Assembly (NCBI RefSeq): GCF_038003525.1
Contig: NZ_JBBOPI010000002.1
Span: forward strand, 1-64,000
DNA: 64,000 bases
Origin: Solibacillus sp. FSL H8-0538
Lineage (GTDB): Bacteria > Bacillota > Bacilli > Bacillales_A > Planococcaceae
Reading direction: 5' to 3'
Below are positions 60,108 to 64,000 of the stretch, piece by piece; position 1 is the stretch's first letter; every line of letters begins with the position of its first letter. The translations under genes were made by a program, and so were the position numbers. The notes beneath the pieces were generated by a model. The model was not told the origin of the DNA. It made no database searches and saw nothing but the letters and a program-made list of their open reading frames with translations.

Positions 60108-61355
60108 ATGGACATTAACAACTTGATTATTGAAAATATTACTAACCCTCATGAGCTGGAGAAAATGTATAGAAAAGACCCGAAAGCTTTTAAAAAGTCA
60201 CTCTCACACGCATGGGAACAAAATCCTGATTCTCAGGTTCTTGGTGTTTGGTATGAAAGATTGCATTTCAAGGAGACGGCATATATAGAAAAATCCCCCT
60301 TGCTTCAAAAAGGTTTCTTATTCATGGGCATTTTAGCCATTCTGGCCGGGATAAGCACCAGGATCATTTTCCATTATGTCGAACAGGAAGCAATTGCTCC
60401 AATTAACCTGGCTTTTGGAATAATTCCCTTTATTGCTGCCTATTTTGTTTACAATAATACTCCGAAAAAAAGTATTATTTATTCCCTTGCAGCGTTGTTC
60501 CTAATTTCCGGGTTTTATCTTAATATGCTGCCTTTAAATTATAAAGACAGTATTATCCTTGCTTATTTACACCTTCCCATATTCTTATGGGTATTGGTAG
60601 GGCTTGCATTTACAGGAAATGAATATTCAAAAGGCAGTACAAGATTAGCCTATATTAAATTTAATTTGGAATATGGTATTCTCTACGCCAGCATGGCAGT
60701 GAGCGGAATGGTACTAGCAGCATTAACCATGCAGTTATTTAGCATTGTTGGCTTGGATATTGAAGACTTTTATTTTAGTAATGTCGTTTTATTTGGTGCT
60801 GCCGCTCTCGCTATTGTGGCTACCTACCTGGTGTCAATGAATCTTAAACTTGCTAAGAATATTACACCCTATATCGCTAAAATTTTTAGTCCTCTTGTCC
60901 TGGCCACTTTGTTGGTCTATCTTATAACGGTAATTTGGGTCGGAAAAAATCCATTCTTGGACCGCAATTTCTTGATCGCCTTCAACGGAATACTCCTTGG
61001 TGTCTTGGCCGTTACCATATTTTCAATTACCGAAAGCGGCACAGATGAGAAAAAGAACATTTCTGATTATATAAATTTTGCCCTAATTGTTCTGGCGCTT
61101 ATCATTGACAGTGTGGCTTTGTCAGCCATCGTGTTCAGACTTTCTTCTTATGGGATTACGCCTAATAGACTGGCTGTTTTAGGAGTAAACATACTGATCT
61201 GGGCAAATCTAATTTGGATTATGCTCTCCTATATGCGTTTTCTACAAAACAAATCCGGACCTTCAACTATCCAAGATGCCGTTACTAAGTATTTGCCGGT
61301 CTACGGACTTTGGGCGGCTTTCGTTACATTTACTTTTCCTTTCATTTTTAATTAG
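60108..61355 (+). CDS. Polytopic membrane protein, DUF4153-like
   Basis: A 415-residue protein: a soluble N-terminal region of about 75 residues (NPHELEKMYRKDPKAFKKSL, HAWEQNPDSQVLGVWYERL) followed by about 10-11 membrane helices. ATG at 60108 follows GGGGAGG. Similar in layout to DUF4153 proteins. Third gene of the DUF2975/XRE operon. No transport or enzyme motif recognised. The 300 bp after it contain a weak hairpin (GTTTCATG/CATGAAAC, 61542-61579) and a REP-like repeat. Confidence 0.75.
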   Translation: MDINNLIIENITNPHELEKMYRKDPKAFKKSLSHAWEQNPDSQVLGVWYERLHFKETAYIEKSPLLQKGFLFMGILAILAGISTRIIFHYVEQEAIAPINLAFGIIPFIAAYFVYNNTPKKSIIYSLAALFLISGFYLNMLPLNYKDSIILAYLHLPIFLWVLVGLAFTGNEYSKGSTRLAYIKFNLEYGILYASMAVSGMVLAALTMQLFSIVGLDIEDFYFSNVVLFGAAALAIVATYLVSMNLKLAKNITPYIAKIFSPLVLATLLVYLITVIWVGKNPFLDRNFLIAFNGILLGVLAVTIFSITESGTDEKKNISDYINFALIVLALIIDSVALSAIVFRLSSYGITPNRLAVLGVNILIWANLIWIMLSYMRFLQNKSGPSTIQDAVTKYLPVYGLWAAFVTFTFPFIFN

Positions 61356-61646
61356 AAAGGCTTTATTAATGTAACGAAGAGCTAATCTTCTAGAACGTAT
61401 AAAATCCTTAGAGCCGATAGTATGCAGCTTTTTATAAAGAATTGTATAGTTTTAGCTTATTTTCATTACTAAAGTTAAAAAGAGGGTAATCAAACTAGAA
61501 GTTATAATATATTGTTGCAACTGGATTCTTTAAAATATGTCCAGTTTCATGTGCCCCACGAAAAAGGACTTCATGAAACGTATTTGATACGCTACACTTG
61601 CAGGTTTTGAGTTTGATTTAGATTAATTGTGAAAAGATGTACTTTA

Positions 61647-61673
61647 CACTAAAGAGGACTTTAGTTGAAGAAG
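61647..61673. repeat. REP-like palindrome
   Basis: CACTAAAGAGGACTTTAGTT then GAAGAAG. Confidence 0.5.
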
Positions 61674-61732
61674 ATAATGGGAGTTTGTATGTCGCATTTG
61701 GCACATAAGGCGAAGCAAGGAAGGAGATTATT

Positions 61733-61960
61733 ATGTACTGGAATTATAGAGTTGTGGAATTTATCAATAAACAGAACAAACCTTACTTTGAGATATGCGA
61801 AGTTCATTATGATGAAAACGATAAGCCTCATATGTGGGGTGAAATAATGCCTGCCGAATCATTAGATGAATTAAAAGATGATTACGAGTATATGCGTAAA
61901 GCATTTGAAAGTCCTGTATTGAAAGTAGTTGATGATAAATTAGTACAAGTGACAGAATAA
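61733..61960 (+). CDS. Small acidic protein of unknown function
   Basis: A 75-residue protein (YWNYRVVEFINKQNKPYFEI, VHYDENDKPHMWGE, LDELKDDYEYMRKAFESPVL) with a strong AGGAAGGAG 7 bases before ATG. Compact alpha/beta pattern, no family name known to me. Flanked by REP-like repeats on both sides. Confidence 0.75.
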   Translation: MYWNYRVVEFINKQNKPYFEICEVHYDENDKPHMWGEIMPAESLDELKDDYEYMRKAFESPVLKVVDDKLVQVTE

Positions 61961-61999
61961 TGTAGCAGTACGAATATAATGTGTATAAAAGATAAGGTA

Positions 62000-62083
62000 C
62001 TTATACAACTAACGGGTAGCTTTAGTTCAACAAGGTAAATAAGAAAAGTCGATTCCTAAATGTCATAGGAAATCGATTTTCTT
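62000..62083. repeat. REP-like palindrome followed by a hairpin
   Basis: CTTATACAACTAACGGG, then TAGCTTTAGTTCAACAAG (62000-62034). Next, AAGTCGATTCC and GGAAATCGATTTTC pair (62046-62083), a likely terminator. Bases 62090-62320 show only AT-rich sequence. Confidence 0.65.
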
Positions 62084-62327
62084 TATGGATTGAAACTGCT
62101 TATCGTTGGAATTCCACATTGAACTAAACTTTGATTTGAGAACTAGTGAATAGTTTTTCACCTCTCTTCACCCGCAAGCCCACCAAATTACGGTTTGGTA
62201 ATAGGTTCTTCCTCGCGTATATGTATATACGAATATATGAATATATCTAATCATTCAAGACACTTTTTCCTTTTATAAGGCACTACCTGTAGTTAGGGCT
62301 AAACGGCTTATTTTAGGGAGTTGTCGA

Positions 62328-62372
62328 AGAAAAGAATAGAAAAGAATAGCGCAGAAGAATGTTTTTGATGCT
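62328..62372. repeat. Relic of the upstream repeats of the MerR-like family
   Basis: GAAAAGAATAGAAAAGAATA then GCGCAGAAG, matching the flank at 5200-5240. Confidence 0.6.
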
Positions 62373-62439
62373 TAGAGGAGATCTCTATGCCCATTTACTA
62401 TCCCAGCACCAGGAGATTGTTTTGGTTTCATAGGTAGGA

Positions 62440-62492
62440 AAGTTATCCATTCTTCTCGACCAAAAACGTTTCCATTCTGCGCAAATCGAAAT
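62440..62492. repeat. Relic of the 3' end of the MerR-like family
   Basis: CCATTCTTCTCGACC then CGTTTCCATTCTGCGCAAAT, homologous to 41410-41460 and 47150-47195. Confidence 0.65.
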
Positions 62493-62495
62493 TGC

Positions 62496-62528
62496 AAAAA
62501 CACGGGGGCAACTAACCCCCGTGCTGAA
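62496..62528 (-). terminator. Terminator of dsdA
   Basis: CACGGGGG (62501-62508) and CCCCCGTG (62516-62523). On the minus strand the stem is followed by TTTTTG. Confidence 0.9.
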
Positions 62529-63890
62529 TTACCTTTGATTCTCTAACGAAAAATTCAATCCTTTTTGATAATATTCCTTCTTCATTTCTTCCGGAACCAT
62601 ATTTCCACCAGTCCCCCAAATAATGTGTGTACCTTTACTCATTTTTTCTGTTAAATTATGCTTCAGTAAATACTCGGTGCCTTCTTTCCCTAATTTAATC
62701 GGGCCAATCATGCCTGCTAGTGCTGAAGGTTCTAAATGAATCCCCTCTGTATCAACTAGTTCCTTTAATAACTTATACAATTGTTCATCGCTAACCGTAT
62801 AATTCCCACTTAGAAACGGCTCTATCGTTTTACCAACAAATCCAGATGGTCTTCCTACAGCAAGTCCATCAGCGTCTGTTACATTATCAAGACCTATATC
62901 TTGAACAGAAATTTTATCATGAAGGCCTGTCATTAACCCAAGTAACATACATGGCGAGTGGGTAGGTTCTGCAAAGAAACAGTGAACATGGTCTTGATAC
63001 AATAACTTCAAACCAAAAGCGATCCCGCCAGGACCACCGCCTACACCACATGGAAGGTAAACAAACAATGGATGATCTTCATCAACTGTTATCTCTAACT
63101 CTTCTAATTGTTTTTCTAACCGAGATGCGGCTACTGTGTATCCTAAAAATAGATCATGGGAATTTTCATCATCTACAAAATAACATGCAGGATCCCCATC
63201 TGCTTGGCGTCGGCCTTCCTCTACGGCTTTACTATAATCAGATTCATATTCAATTACAGTCACATTTTTGCTGCGGAGTAAGTCTTTTTTCCATTGTTTT
63301 GCATCCGCCGACATATGCACGGTCACATTAAAACCTAACTTTGCACTCATGATGCCAATACTAAGTCCTAAATTTCCAGTCGAGCCTACTGCGATGGAAT
63401 AGTGAGCGAAGAATGTTCGAAACCGATCACTCGCTAAAATGGAATAGTCATCTTGAATCGTCAACAATTGATGTTGAAGCGCTAATTCTTCTGCATGTTT
63501 TAGCACTTCATAAATCCCGCCTCTTGCTTTTATAGACCCGGATATCGGAAGGTGACTATCACACTTAAGCAATAATTCACCTACTATCGGTTGTTGATAC
63601 TCCTGCTCTAAGGATTGTTTCATGGAAGGAATACGCACTAAAGGAGATTCGATTATCCCATTCATCTTTTTTGTTTCAGGAAATACTTTAGCAATATATG
63701 GAGCAAAGCGTTTTAACCTTTCCTCTGCATCCTTTACATCATCTTGACTAAGGGGGGATTTTTTAATTCCTTTTTCAAACTGTTCAATATTAGGATTTAA
63801 CCACAATACTTCCTTCATCGAAGTGAGTTTGTCTAGTAAAGGATACTGTTCTTTCCATGTTTTTAGATCTCTGAATTCAAGCTCGTTCAC
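62529..63890 (-). CDS. dsdA: D-serine ammonia-lyase (D-serine dehydratase)
   Basis: PLP enzyme that turns D-serine into pyruvate and ammonia. Schiff-base lysine in [13 protein letters not shown], phosphate-binding [11 protein letters not shown], and [19 protein letters not shown] are diagnostic. GTG at 63890 is chosen because AGGAGG lies 9 bases before it; the upstream ATGs would place this site inside the gene. The 453 residues match the family. No dsdC or dsdX neighbour is seen in the window. Confidence 0.95.
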   Translation of the reverse strand: MNELEFRDLKTWKEQYPLLDKLTSMKEVLWLNPNIEQFEKGIKKSPLSQDDVKDAEERLKRFAPYIAKVFPETKKMNGIIESPLVRIPSMKQSLEQEYQQPIVGELLLKCDSHLPISGSIKARGGIYEVLKHAEELALQHQLLTIQDDYSILASDRFRTFFAHYSIAVGSTGNLGLSIGIMSAKLGFNVTVHMSADAKQWKKDLLRSKNVTVIEYESDYSKAVEEGRRQADGDPACYFVDDENSHDLFLGYTVAASRLEKQLEELEITVDEDHPLFVYLPCGVGGGPGGIAFGLKLLYQDHVHCFFAEPTHSPCMLLGLMTGLHDKISVQDIGLDNVTDADGLAVGRPSGFVGKTIEPFLSGNYTVSDEQLYKLLKELVDTEGIHLEPSALAGMIGPIKLGKEGTEYLLKHNLTEKMSKGTHIIWGTGGNMVPEEMKKEYYQKGLNFSLENQR

Positions 63891-63954
63891 GTTGATCGTC
63901 CTCCTCATTGATGTCATTCTAGTCATTCAAAAAGCAAAATATAAATTAACAAAC

Positions 63955-63971
63955 GTTAAATTAAATTTAAC
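63955..63971 (-). promoter_or_regulatory. Palindrome upstream of dsdA
   Basis: GTTAAATT-A-AATTTAAC, perfect 8-1-8, about 65 bases before the dsdA start; a possible operator. Confidence 0.4.
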
Positions 63972-64000
63972 ATACACATTTTTAATTGTTAAGTATTATT

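Noticed and set aside
62210-62262. AT alternation around GTATATGTATATAC as an operator
   Set aside because: Low-complexity TA repeats explain the symmetry; no gene start is near.
1-64000. Prophage or integrated conjugative element
   Set aside because: No integrase, terminase, capsid, relaxase or tRNA attachment site was seen; only plasmid-like regulator relics and IS fragments.

Overview
The window is AT-rich DNA from a low-GC Gram-positive bacterium, most likely a Bacillaceae/Planococcaceae member of the Lysinibacillus/Solibacillus type. The reasons are strong AGGAGG-type ribosome binding sites with frequent GTG and TTG starts, lipoprotein and signal-peptide genes, many GNAT acetyltransferases, MarR/HxlR/XRE regulators typical of Bacillales, and a copy of the GC-rich Bacillales intergenic palindrome near 59 kb. 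No rRNA, tRNA or CRISPR array was seen. The genus is inference.

Layout. 1-2 kb: an end resembling an insertion sequence, then an orphan sigma-54 activator. 2-8 kb: two copies of a MerR-like coiled-coil gene (one truncated), a DHA2 drug exporter and a secreted protein, then about 1 kb of structured DNA and a gene relic. 8-11.5 kb: a Fur-boxed ferric iron ABC transporter operon. 12-31 kb: an accessory patchwork of small stress and modification genes (acylphosphatase, GNATs, a Fic/VbhA-type toxin-antitoxin pair, MarR-azoreductase, PhzF, quinone oxidoreductase, HxlR-nitroreductase, AlkD-like, a predicted nuclease) with many pseudogenes and short repeats. 31.6-41.3 kb: a two-component system divergent from a string of ABC exporter genes, several of them ATPase-permease fusions, probably for antimicrobial peptide sensing and resistance. 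41.6-49.9 kb: an Abi_2 HEPN gene, a hydrolase, a lipoprotein/DUF350/unknown/ATP-grasp ligase operon, and relics. 50-52 kb: a hydrolase and orphan ORFs. 52.3-58.6 kb: a ketone-body (3-hydroxybutyrate/acetoacetate) catabolic cluster around a TetR regulator. 59-62 kb: a DUF2975/XRE/polytopic membrane operon and a small protein. 62.5-63.9 kb: D-serine dehydratase.

How it works together. The ketone-body cluster forms a complete route: GntP-type uptake, 3-hydroxybutyrate dehydrogenase, CoA transferase, thiolase and a 3-hydroxyacyl-CoA dehydrogenase, all feeding acetyl-CoA. The two-component/ABC block is a self-contained envelope stress module. The lipoprotein-DUF350-ATP-grasp operon resembles the enterobacterial yjf/ygi layout and is the best candidate for a poorly described pathway.

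The most distinctive feature is genome debris. A short palindromic repeat (arms TTATTGAACTAAC / GTTAGTTCAATAA) occurs many times at about 12-31 and 50-62 kb. At least nine traces of one MerR-like coiled-coil gene family are scattered through the window. There is a segmental duplication (13.85-14.5 and 23.4-24.1 kb), and several genes survive only as 3' tails. All functional calls come from reading motifs by eye; no database search was run.
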